NCBI RefSeq assembly: GCF_004151485.1
Contig: NZ_SBFF01000007.1
Span: forward strand, 186,001-250,000
DNA from: Sphingosinicella sp. CPCC 101087
Lineage (GTDB): Bacteria > Pseudomonadota > Alphaproteobacteria > Sphingomonadales > Sphingomonadaceae
Length of the DNA stretch: 64,000 nucleotides
Reading direction: 5' to 3'
A model generated the notes under the pieces. The model did no database searches and was not told the DNA's origin. It was given only the letters and a program-made list of their open reading frames with translations. Positions 1 through 8,251 of this stretch are shown piece after piece. Numbering within the stretch: position 1 is the stretch's first letter; each line of letters starts with the position of its first letter. The translations under genes were made by a program, and so were the position numbers.

Positions 1-1944
1 ACCTTTGTCGGTGAGGGGGTCATACGTTCGGACGACATCCTCGCTGACCCACGCTACGGCAAGAACGCGCCACACCGGGGCATGCCCAAGGGGCACCTGC
101 CTGTCCGCAGCTATCTTGCCGTTCCCGTGGCGTCGCGCTCGGGCGAGGTCATCGGCGGCCTGTTCTTCGGGCATCCGGAGCCAGGCAAGTTCGGTGACAA
201 TCACGAGAGATTGATGGTTGGGATAGCGGCCCAGGCTGCCATCGCGATCGACAATGCACGCCTCTACCAAGCGGCGCAGCGCGAGATCGACGAACGCCGC
301 CGCGCCGAGGAACGACTTCTTGAGTTCAACGAGAACCTCGAAGAGCGGGTCGCGGAAGAAATTGCGGGGCGCACGAAGGCGGAGGAAGCGCTGATGCAGG
401 CGCAGAAAATGGATGCCGTCGGCCAGCTGACGGGCGGCATCGCGCACGACTTCAACAACCTGCTGACGATCGTGACCGGCAACATCGACATGGCGGCCCG
501 TGCCATGGACGCGGCCGGAAAACCCGACCCGCGGGCTCGGCGCGCGCTCGGCAACGCGCTGAAGGGCGCCGAACGAGCGGCTGCGCTCACGCAGCGCCTG
601 CTCGCATTTTCCCGCCGCCAGCCGCTGGCGCCAAAGGCTCTCGACGCCGATCGCCTCGTCGCTGGCATGTCCGACCTCCTCAACCGGGCCTTGGGCGAGA
701 CGGTCAGCCTCGAGATCGTGACGAGCCCGGGCCTGTGGCGGGTCGAGGCCGACCCGAACCAGCTCGAGGCGGCCATTCTGAACCTCGCCGTGAACGCAAA
801 GGACGCCATGCCCGGCGGGGGGACGGTGACGGTCGAAACGGCGAACGCGCGCCTCGACGAGGCCTATGCGGCCGAGCACGCCGAGGTGGCCCCGGGCCAA
901 TATGTCGTCATCGCGGTGACGGACACGGGCGTGGGGATGTCGAAGGAGATCGCGGCGCGCGTGTTCGAGCCGTTCTTCACGACGAAGGAAGTGGGTCGAG
1001 GCACGGGGCTTGGGCTTTCACAAGTCTATGGCTTCACCAAGCAGTCCGGCGGCCACGTGAAGATATATTCGGAGGAGGGGCGAGGCACGAGCGTCAAAAT
1101 CTACCTGCCCCGACTGATCAGCGATGTGCAGGTCGAGCAGGAAGGCGCCGGCGCAGGCGTGGAGGTGAGCCGAGCTCGAGAAACAATCCTCGTGGTCGAA
1201 GATGATGACGACGTGCGGGCCTATTCGGTCGAATGTCTGCGCGAGCTCGGCTACCGCGTGCTCCAGGCACATGACGGTCCGACAGCGCTCCGGGTCCTGG
1301 AGAGGGAGGAGCAGCCGGTCGATCTCCTGTTCACCGACGTGGTGATGCCGGGAATGACGGGTCGGGAACTCGCCGACCAGGCACGCGAGAAGTTGCCGAA
1401 CCTGAAGGTGCTCTACACGAGCGGCTATACCCGCAACGCTATCGTCCATGGCGGCCGTCTGGACGAAGGGGTCGAGATGATCGGAAAGCCGTTCACCTAT
1501 GAGATGCTGTCGACGAAGATCGCCGACGTTCTCGACAAGGGTCGAACGGGACGCATCCTCCTCGTCGACGACGAGGCAACGCTCCGCATGTTCGCGTCGG
1601 AGGCCTTGGGTGCCGCAGGCTACGCCGTCGATGAAGCAGCGAGTGGAGCCGAAGCGTTGGCGCGTGTGCGGGCCGGCCGGGGCTGTTATGACGCCGTGGT
1701 CCTCGATGTGCAGCTTACGAATTCAGCGGGCGACACGGTCGCCTTCGAGCTGCGAGGATCCAATGCCGACCTGCCGATATTGCTCGCGAGCGAGGAGCCG
1801 GTCGATGATCTCGTCGCACGAGTCGCCGGGGACCGTTGCATGGGGGTGATCGCCAAACCCTATAACGCCGCGAAGCTTACCCGGGCGCTGGAGGCGCTGG
1901 GAGCCCGATGTCGGGTAGGCGGCGTCCAGGCGAGTAATGGCTAG
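1..1944 (+). CDS. Hybrid sensor histidine kinase, GAF-HisKA-HATPase-REC-REC (5' end outside window)
   Basis: The frame is open from base 1, so the start lies upstream; 647 codons are visible. Codons 1-85 are the C-terminal half of a GAF domain (ends AAIAIDNARLYQ), followed by a charged coiled coil. The H-box is GGIAHDFNNLL with the phospho-accepting His at codon 149. The ATPase domain has an N-box near codon 260, DTGVGM near 308 and GRGTGLGLSQVYG near 332. Two receiver domains follow: REC1 about 396-515 with Asp446 (TDVVMPG) and REC2 about 519-640 with Asp569 (LDVQL). From the family, this is a cytoplasmic kinase that senses through GAF and passes phosphate to its own receivers. The missing N-terminus may carry further sensor domains. 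No output domain is seen, so a separate phosphotransfer protein or regulator is probably needed. Confidence 0.9.
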   Translation, partial: TFVGEGVIRSDDILADPRYGKNAPHRGMPKGHLPVRSYLAVPVASRSGEVIGGLFFGHPEPGKFGDNHERLMVGIAAQAAIAIDNARLYQAAQREIDERRRAEERLLEFNENLEERVAEEIAGRTKAEEALMQAQKMDAVGQLTGGIAHDFNNLLTIVTGNIDMAARAMDAAGKPDPRARRALGNALKGAERAAALTQRLLAFSRRQPLAPKALDADRLVAGMSDLLNRALGETVSLEIVTSPGLWRVEADPNQLEAAILNLAVNAKDAMPGGGTVTVETANARLDEAYAAEHAEVAPGQYVVIAVTDTGVGMSKEIAARVFEPFFTTKEVGRGTGLGLSQVYGFTKQSGGHVKIYSEEGRGTSVKIYLPRLISDVQVEQEGAGAGVEVSRARETILVVEDDDDVRAYSVECLRELGYRVLQAHDGPTALRVLEREEQPVDLLFTDVVMPGMTGRELADQAREKLPNLKVLYTSGYTRNAIVHGGRLDEGVEMIGKPFTYEMLSTKIADVLDKGRTGRILLVDDEATLRMFASEALGAAGYAVDEAASGAEALARVRAGRGCYDAVVLDVQLTNSAGDTVAFELRGSNADLPILLASEEPVDDLVARVAGDRCMGVIAKPYNAAKLTRALEALGARCRVGGVQASNG

Positions 1945-2390
1945 ACTGGGTCAAACAGCACTGTCTTCAACCCACCTTGAAGACAAGGGCTGCCCGGGCG
2001 CCATCGTGCACCCGAATATTCCGAACGGGTTACGTGAACGACCGATTGTCTTTGCGCGCATGTTCGTTCCAACGACCTTTGTTCGGCAGGGACCGCGCTG
2101 CCGGCTCGGTCACTCAGCAGGTTAGCAAGTGGCGAAAGCCCAGCTCTCTGGTGATCTCCGCGAGGATCGCCCGCAGCTCTCCCAATGGCGCGGCCGAGCC
2201 AATGTCAGCCGCGAAGGGGCCTTTCGTGAACTGCGCGAGGCGATCTCGCGGGATCATTCATTGGAGCGCGATGCTCTCGTACAGATTTCGACGTCGCTAC
2301 TCCCATCCGGCCAGGTGTCGTAAGTTCCATCGTTGGACCGTGACCTTTGGCCTATGGCGACGCGGCTCGCGCTGTGGCATCATTCCGCTG
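1945..2390. other. Intergenic stretch with one gene remnant
   Basis: Between the hybrid kinase and the HisKA_3 kinase I see no intact gene. The short open frames here have no recognisable domain, except a minus-strand one at 2114-2257 that resembles a LuxR autoinducer-binding domain and is listed separately. The stretch looks like decayed coding DNA. Confidence 0.5.
2114..2257 (-). pseudogene. Remnant of a LuxR-type regulator (N-terminal part only)
   Basis: A 47-codon minus-strand frame starts at an ATG directly after an in-frame TGA and ends at TGA. Its second half, with LGELRAIL and EITRELGFRH, matches the pattern I know from the first helix-strand of LuxR autoinducer-binding domains in alphaproteobacteria, where it would normally run on to about 240 residues with a C-terminal HTH. 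Nothing downstream continues the domain. It is probably a truncated relic, perhaps once a quorum-type regulator beside the two kinases. The call rests on a short motif; chance resemblance is possible. Confidence 0.4.
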
Positions 2391-3539
2391 GTGGCAAACC
2401 AGCTTAGACACCAGCATCACGGGATTTTTTGCCTCGCAGCGCTGATTGCGTGGATTGCCTGGGGTTGGCCTGCGCTCGAGGCACTGATGACCGGCGCGAC
2501 ATTCCGCGGTTCTCCTGTGCCAGTGCACTGGCTCGTCCCCTTCGCGCTCTTCGGAGCGACGGCACTCGGCACGATGGTCCTCAGCCTGCCAAGGACCGTC
2601 CACTGGACCTTGCTGGGCCTCCAGCTGGCTTCCGTCGTGACGATGACGATGATCGTCCCCTGGGCCGGCATGTCGGAATTCCTCATCATCATCGCCTGGC
2701 AGGCTGCGATGCTGACCACGCCCGCCAAGGCGCTGAGCTGGGTCGCCTTTCAGACGCTGGTGATGATGGGCGCGCTTGCGCAAACCCTGACCCTCGATCT
2801 GTGCTGGGTCATCGGCGAATCCGTCGCGCTGCAGCTGTTGCTCGTCTTCACGGCACAAGCGCTACGAAGGGAGGCGAAAGCGGCGCGCGCTCTGGCCGAG
2901 ACGAACAGAGAGTTGCGCGCCGCACAGGCGATCATCGCCAACACGGCGCGCGACGCGGAGCGCCTGCGCATTTCGCGCGAGCTGCACGACGCGTGGGGCC
3001 ACGAGCTCACCGCGCTGGGCTTGCAGCTCGAGATCGCAAGCCAGGTGACCGAGCCCGGCCGCGGGAACGACCATGTCGTGCAGGCGAAAGGCCTGGCTCG
3101 CGCCCTCCTCGCCAAAGTACGCGACGTCGTCGCCACTCTGCGCGACGCTGAACGCTGCGATTTGAAGGTTGCACTGGAGTCGCTTGCGCAAAGCGTCCCT
3201 ATACCGGCCGTCCATGTGGACATCTCGTCCGAGGTCCGGGTCGATCCCGACCAGGCCCACGCCTTGATTCGATGCGCGCAGGAAGCCGTGACCAATGCCG
3301 TCAGGCATTCGGAAGCGGCTAACCTGTGGCTTCAGGTGACCTCGGACGGGGAAGGCGTACGACTTATCGCCCGCGACGACGGCAGCGCGCGGCCCGTCGC
3401 TTCCTCTCCTGGCTGCGGGCTCGTCGGAATGCGGGAGCGGCTGGAGCATCTCGGCGGCAGGCTGGCGGTCCGGACGGGAATCGATCTCGGCTTCACCGTC
3501 GATGCCTGGTTGCCTTCCCGTGCGTCGAAAGCCGTGTGA
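2391..3539 (+). CDS. Membrane sensor histidine kinase, HisKA_3 (NarL/DesK-type)
   Basis: The N-terminal third has five or six hydrophobic segments, so the sensor part is in the membrane. A short coiled coil leads into a HisKA_3 domain whose site is ISRELHDAWGHEL, His199 counted from the GTG at 2391. The C-terminal HATPase_c domain has an N-box (EAVTNAVRHSEA), DDGS and CGLVGMRERLEHLGG, all typical of two-component kinases paired with NarL-type regulators. The start is uncertain: the frame is open from 1977, with an ATG at 2271 and the GTG at 2391; I prefer 2391 because it leads straight into the first membrane helix, but no strong ribosome site is seen. The kinase stop overlaps the start of a response-regulator remnant by 4 bp, so the kinase may now be orphaned. 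Confidence 0.8.
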   Translation: MANQLRHQHHGIFCLAALIAWIAWGWPALEALMTGATFRGSPVPVHWLVPFALFGATALGTMVLSLPRTVHWTLLGLQLASVVTMTMIVPWAGMSEFLIIIAWQAAMLTTPAKALSWVAFQTLVMMGALAQTLTLDLCWVIGESVALQLLLVFTAQALRREAKAARALAETNRELRAAQAIIANTARDAERLRISRELHDAWGHELTALGLQLEIASQVTEPGRGNDHVVQAKGLARALLAKVRDVVATLRDAERCDLKVALESLAQSVPIPAVHVDISSEVRVDPDQAHALIRCAQEAVTNAVRHSEAANLWLQVTSDGEGVRLIARDDGSARPVASSPGCGLVGMRERLEHLGGRLAVRTGIDLGFTVDAWLPSRASKAV

Positions 3540-3760
3540 TCCGCGCCATCCTCGTCGATGATCAGACGCTGGTCCGTCAAAGCGTGCGCCTGCTCGAACC
3601 GGTGCGCATAGAGAGGGGGTGGGAGAAGCGAGCCGTGGCGAGGAGGCGCTGGCGAGCGTTCCGAAGCGCAGGCCGGACGTTCTGGTCGACAAGGCCGGTC
3701 CCAGCCGCGTCGCTGACACGGCGCACTGCCTGCGACGGCTAGGGTGGCGGGGCGCCCTTA
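3536..3760 (+). pseudogene. Decayed NarL-type response regulator (receiver fragment)
   Basis: A GTG at 3536 overlaps the kinase stop (GTGA), the usual arrangement for a kinase-regulator pair. The frame begins VIRAILVDDQTLVRQSVRLL, a clear receiver start with the acidic pair, then loses homology. From about 3619 another frame continues the receiver with GEASRGEEALA and RPDVLVD. This implies at least one frameshift near 3600-3619. The rest of the receiver and the whole LuxR-type HTH are missing; the next gene ends at 3812 on the other strand. It looks like the dead cognate regulator of the preceding kinase. Confidence 0.65.
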
Positions 3761-3811
3761 GCCGCCCAGCCCGCGCCGGCGTCTTCGCGTGCTGCCCGGC
3801 CGTGAGAAGGG

Positions 3812-5800
3812 TCAGTGCCCGCCGAAGCGCAGCCGCACGCCGGCGTTCAGGACGAAGCCTTCCGTCGGCGCCCACACGTCCACGGTCCACCGCCCGTCCG
3901 GCGCGCGCCGCGGCAGGAGGAGCGGATCGTAGCGCGTCTGGCGGACGCCGAGGATGTTCTCCGCATTGGCGAACAGGCTGACCTTGCCGAGCACGATCTC
4001 GCCAAGAATGCCGAGATGGAGATAGGGGCGGCTCTCGGAACGATAGGGGTTATCCTCCAGCGACTGGCGGCCGGTATAATAGGCCTCGATCCCGATGCGG
4101 CCCTTCCCATGCTCCTCCCACATTGCCACCGCGCCGGCCGTGTGGCGGGGCGTCAGGGGAACCGGCCTGCGGCCTTCGCCGAGCTCGGCCGGCTCGGTCG
4201 CATCGACATAGACATAGCTGCCGGTGACCGAGAAGGCGTTCCATCGATAGCGCAGCAGAAGCTCGGACCCGCGTATCCGCGTCTCACCTTCGACGTTCAC
4301 CAGCCGGACGCGGTCCGCCGCGACCGGCTCCAGACGCGTGGCATTGTCGATATTGGAAGCGAAGAAGGTGACGCTCCCCTCGAGCGGCCCGCGTGCATAG
4401 CCGATGTCGAGCGACCCGGTTTCGGCCGTCTCGGCCTCGAGGCCGGTCAAGGGCTCCAGCCGGGACAGACCGGCGGCCTCGATCTCCTCGACGAAGGGCG
4501 TGGGCGCATAGAAGCCCCGTCCGACCGAGGCGCGGATCGTCCAGGGCCCGGGCCGGTAGAGCGCCGACAGGCGCGGGCTCAGCTGCGATCCATATTCGCC
4601 GTGGACATCGAGCCGCGCGCTTGCCGCCAAGGTCAAATCGGAGCGCAGATCATGCTCCACCTGCGCGAACGCGCCGGGAACGTCATGCGTGTAGTCGAAG
4701 ACGGGAAAGGCCTCCGAACGGAAGCTGTCGGACTGGAATGCCATGCCTGCGACCCATGAGGTCGCATCCGAGCGTCCGGCCAGCGAGGCTTCCGCGAAAA
4801 GCGTGCCGTGGCGGTCCTCCTCGACGGCATCGCCGAACCGATGCCGATGGTCCTGCGTCATTCCGGATGCGCGCAGGTGCAAGGCCCCGAGCCTCTCGAC
4901 CGGAAACTCGGCGACCAGCCCCGCGTCGAGGCGGTCGGTGTTCTGCGCCTGCGCAAAGGGCCGGCCGTCCGGAGCGGTGCGGCCGCGAAGCGTGCCTCCT
5001 TGGCGCTCTTCCGTCATGGCTCCTGCAGTGACGAACGCCGAAGCGCCGTTTCCGCCCTGCCAGAACAGGCGCGGGCGGGCCGTCCACCGCCCGTAGAAGG
5101 GGATGTCGAGCCAGCCGTCGCCGTCGAGGTCGTGACGGCTCTGCCGGTGCGCGCCGCCGGTGATCGAACCGCTCCAGCCATTGCCCAGCGGCGAGGCGAG
5201 ATAGGCGGTCAGGTCCTGCCCGTCCCGGGTCGTCGCATTGGCGAGGACTTCGCCTTCGACCTCCTCCCCGGGCCGCCGCGAGACGAGGTTGATCACGCCG
5301 CCCAGCGCCGACGGCCCATAAAGGGCGGACGCGGCTCCCTTGATGACTTCGACCTGGCCGAGATCGGTGGGCGGGATCTGAAGGAGGCCGATCGACGAGG
5401 CCTGTCCGCCGTACAGCGGCAGTCCGTCGGCGAGAAGCTGCGTGTAGCGGCCCTCCATGCCCTGGACCCGGATATTCGCAGCGCCCAGAGCGGGGGAGGT
5501 GACCTGGACGCGCACGCCGCCAGTTTCGTTGACGAGCATGGCGATATTGCCCGGCCGCATCAGCAGCTTCTCCTCGATCTCCTCGCGAACGATCACCTCG
5601 ACCCGGATCGGCTCGTCCTGCACCCGCCGGCGCGAGCGCGTGCCCTGGACGATGATGTCGTCCTGCTCTTCTTCTTCCGCTTCCTCCTCATGCGCCTGCG
5701 CGGTGGCGGCCGGCGCCTGCGCCAGCACCGCCGAAGCGAAGGGGAGGGAGGCCAGGAGGGAAATGGAGCCGAGCGAGGCGATGGACACGGCACTGTTCAT
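3812..5800 (-). CDS. TonB-dependent outer-membrane receptor
   Basis: Imports an unknown ligand across the outer membrane using TonB energy. From the ATG at 5800 the protein is 662 residues with a signal peptide (MNSAVSIASLGS..., cleavage around ASAVLAQ), then a very acidic stretch, a DDIIVQGTR segment like a TonB box, a plug domain including VEVIKGAASALYGPSALGG, and a C-terminal beta-barrel ending in LRLRFGGH. It has no STN signalling domain, unlike the receptor at 17972. An upstream ATG at 5839 would add 13 residues before the signal peptide and is less likely. No siderophore or cobalamin genes are adjacent and I found no cobalamin riboswitch upstream, so the substrate stays open. Confidence 0.88.
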   Translation of the reverse strand: MNSAVSIASLGSISLLASLPFASAVLAQAPAATAQAHEEEAEEEEQDDIIVQGTRSRRRVQDEPIRVEVIVREEIEEKLLMRPGNIAMLVNETGGVRVQVTSPALGAANIRVQGMEGRYTQLLADGLPLYGGQASSIGLLQIPPTDLGQVEVIKGAASALYGPSALGGVINLVSRRPGEEVEGEVLANATTRDGQDLTAYLASPLGNGWSGSITGGAHRQSRHDLDGDGWLDIPFYGRWTARPRLFWQGGNGASAFVTAGAMTEERQGGTLRGRTAPDGRPFAQAQNTDRLDAGLVAEFPVERLGALHLRASGMTQDHRHRFGDAVEEDRHGTLFAEASLAGRSDATSWVAGMAFQSDSFRSEAFPVFDYTHDVPGAFAQVEHDLRSDLTLAASARLDVHGEYGSQLSPRLSALYRPGPWTIRASVGRGFYAPTPFVEEIEAAGLSRLEPLTGLEAETAETGSLDIGYARGPLEGSVTFFASNIDNATRLEPVAADRVRLVNVEGETRIRGSELLLRYRWNAFSVTGSYVYVDATEPAELGEGRRPVPLTPRHTAGAVAMWEEHGKGRIGIEAYYTGRQSLEDNPYRSESRPYLHLGILGEIVLGKVSLFANAENILGVRQTRYDPLLLPRRAPDGRWTVDVWAPTEGFVLNAGVRLRFGGH

Positions 5801-6232
5801 GGGACGAATGACGCTGTTCTCTTCTCTGATCGAAGGCAAGGCGGCCGCCCTGAAGACGGCACGACGATGATTGCCCTGTCATCGGGCGGGCCGAAGCAGG
5901 GTCCGCGAACCTGCCGAAGCCCGCCACGCGAATGCCTGATGTTCTGCCGGCCGCGGGTCAATACCGAGATCGTCGGAATGGAAGCGACGAATGACCGAAT
6001 CGTGCCCAGGGGGTTCGACGCGGAAGCGCCGGCGCTCGGGTTCCCGGAGCCGCGCCGAAGGCGAGCGAACATGGGAAGAGGCGGGCGCAACCCGCAGCCG
6101 GGACCAGAAAGGAGCGGCGGGCCGGCACCATCATCATGAAGGCTGCCGCAACGGTCAGGGTCGCGGCAGCGCCCCGACCGGCACGGGATTCTCCTCGCGG
6201 GCTGGAGCCGGGTTCGATGGGCAGCGAGGTCC
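5801..6232. other. Intergenic region, nothing recognised
   Basis: The space between the TonB receptor and the DUF885 gene (both on the minus strand) must hold the receptor promoter. I looked for cobalamin-riboswitch boxes and Fur-like inverted repeats on the minus strand and saw none that convinced me. Open frames here lack domain features and look like chance frames in GC-rich DNA. Confidence 0.5.
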
Positions 6233-8068
6233 CTAGGCCGGCGCGGCGATCCAGCGTTCCACCTGGGCTTCGAGCACGGGCAGCGGAACGGACCCCTGGC
6301 CCAGCACCATGTCGTGGAACCGCTTCTGGTCGTAGCGGGCGCCCAAGGCGGTTTTCGCGCGATCGCGGAGCGCCAGGATGTGCTGCATGCCCACCTTGTA
6401 GGACGTCGCCTGTCCGGGATTCACGAAATAGCGGCGGATCTCCGAACGGATCTTGCCGATCGGCTGTGGCGAGTTGGCGGTGTAGAATTCCAGGGCCTGA
6501 GCCTCGCTCCAGCCCTTGGCGTGGATGCCGGTGTCGACCACCAGCCGGATCGCCCGCCAGATCTCCCGGCCGAGCCGCCCGAAATCGCTGTGGGGATCCG
6601 TGTAGAACCCCATCTCCTTCGCCAGCCGCTCCACATAGAGTCCCCAGCCCTCGCCATAGGCGCCGTAGAACGTGTGGTTTCGGAACTGCGGCTGGCCGGT
6701 CATTTCCTGGGCCAGCGCAATCTGCATGTGATGGCCGGGCCAGCCTTCGTGATAGGAGGTTCCCTCGATCTCGTAGAGGGGCGTCGCCCGCGTGTCGGCC
6801 AAGTGCACATAGTAGATGCCTGGCCGCGAGCCGTCGGGAGCGCTCGACGAATAATGGGCGGCCCCGCCGGGCTCCTCGCGGAACGACTCCACGCGCCGAA
6901 CGACGAGCTCTGCCCTGGGAATCCGCCCGAACTGCTCGGGAAGCCGCGCCTTCATTCCGGCAAGATAGCCTTCCGCCAGCCGCAGATATTCCGCCCGGCC
7001 GGCATCGTCGTTGCTCACGTAGAAGCGGTCGCCCTCGCGCAAGTGGACGAAGAATTCCTCCAGTGGCCCGGCAAAGCCGATGGTCGCCTTCAGCGTCTCC
7101 ATCTCGCCGCGGATCCGCCGGACCTCCGAAAGGCCGAGTTCGTGGATCGCGTCCGCGGTCATGCCGGTGGTGGTCTGAAGGCGAAGCATCGCATTGTAAT
7201 AATTGGCGCCATCGGGCAGCGATCCGGCACCGCGCGGCTCGGCGCTGGCCTGCTCGCGGTCCGATCCCAGCCAGGCGCCAAGCCGTTCGTATGCCGGCTT
7301 CATCGAACCGGTCATCGCTTCGGCGACGCCGGCGAGAAGCCGCCGCTCCCCCGCCTCGTCGATCTTGCCCGCACTTCGCAACGCCGCCGCCTTGGTCCTG
7401 GCGTCGGCGAACAGCGCGGAATTGGCGCCACCGTCGAACGGCGCCCCGGTGATGAGCCGCTGCGCCTCCTCCAGCGACTGATCATAAGCGAAGCGGGGCA
7501 TGCGTATGCCGGCGGCCGCGGCCGCTTTCGCCCGCTCGAGATAGATGTCGATCGTCGGACCGAGGGCCGCCACGCGCTTGGCATAGGCCTCCATGTCCGC
7601 CGGCTCGTCCACCCGGTGCTGGTTGATCAGGAAATTGGGAAGACCGGTATGGGGGCCGCCCCGGTCGAAGATGTAGGCGTGCTTGCGCCATTGCGCGTAG
7701 GTCTCGGCCCGCTCGAGCTCGAGCGCCCACATCTCGTAGGAAACCCGGGCATTCTCGCTGAGCGTCGCGGGGTCGAACCGTTGCCGCATCTCCGCGACGC
7801 TGCGCCTGCGCCAGGCCAGGCGTTCTGCCGCGGCGGCGTCGCTGGGGTCGGTGAGCTGATCCTGCTTGTCCTTGCGGCCCAGTTGCGTGAGCTGCTCCGG
7901 ATCCTGTTGAAGCTCGGCCTCGAACGCCGCGTCCAGGAAAGCCGTCAATTCCGCATCGGCCGTCGCGGCGCCAACCGCAGCCGCCGGGCGTCCTTGCGCC
8001 CGCGCCGTCGAGGCCGCCACCAGGCCCGCAGCCATTCCCAGCCCGAAATCGCGTCGTGAAAATCGCAC
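6233..8068 (-). CDS. DUF885 family protein, putative exported metallopeptidase-like hydrolase
   Basis: About 611 residues from the GTG at 8068. The N-terminus carries a twin-arginine signal (RFSRRDFGLG followed by a hydrophobic stretch and ARAQ), so export to the periplasm by Tat is likely. The DUF885 hallmark YHEGWPGHHMQ lies near residue 440, within a sequence that looks like a zinc-binding HExxGH-like helix, and the C-terminal part (VGMQHILALRDRAKTALG) also fits the family. Members have been linked to peptide or ester hydrolysis, but the reaction is not settled. The GTG has a good ribosome site (GGAGA); an in-frame ATG at 8092 is an alternative that lengthens the n-region by eight residues. 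It stands alone. Confidence 0.85.
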   Translation of the reverse strand: MRFSRRDFGLGMAAGLVAASTARAQGRPAAAVGAATADAELTAFLDAAFEAELQQDPEQLTQLGRKDKQDQLTDPSDAAAAERLAWRRRSVAEMRQRFDPATLSENARVSYEMWALELERAETYAQWRKHAYIFDRGGPHTGLPNFLINQHRVDEPADMEAYAKRVAALGPTIDIYLERAKAAAAAGIRMPRFAYDQSLEEAQRLITGAPFDGGANSALFADARTKAAALRSAGKIDEAGERRLLAGVAEAMTGSMKPAYERLGAWLGSDREQASAEPRGAGSLPDGANYYNAMLRLQTTTGMTADAIHELGLSEVRRIRGEMETLKATIGFAGPLEEFFVHLREGDRFYVSNDDAGRAEYLRLAEGYLAGMKARLPEQFGRIPRAELVVRRVESFREEPGGAAHYSSSAPDGSRPGIYYVHLADTRATPLYEIEGTSYHEGWPGHHMQIALAQEMTGQPQFRNHTFYGAYGEGWGLYVERLAKEMGFYTDPHSDFGRLGREIWRAIRLVVDTGIHAKGWSEAQALEFYTANSPQPIGKIRSEIRRYFVNPGQATSYKVGMQHILALRDRAKTALGARYDQKRFHDMVLGQGSVPLPVLEAQVERWIAAPA

Positions 8069-8251
8069 AGCAGCTCTCCATTCTTCCGGCATCTTCGCCT
8101 CTTCGCGGGACGATCTTAGCGCGTCGTCCCGTCCGGATCGACTCGCTGCGCGAAAATCGATCGGCGGCCTTCAATCGGTGCCCGCACGGCGCATTCCGTG
8201 GACGAGGCAGGGCAGGGGCCTCACCGTCCGCGCCACCGACGACTCGGTTCA

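Noticed and set aside
3760-3811. Continuation of the response-regulator remnant into an HTH
   Set aside because: Only about 50 bp remain before the TonB receptor stop and no HTH pattern is seen.
5801-6232. Cobalamin riboswitch or Fur box upstream of the TonB receptor
   Set aside because: No match to the conserved B12 boxes or a Fur-type inverted repeat on the minus strand.
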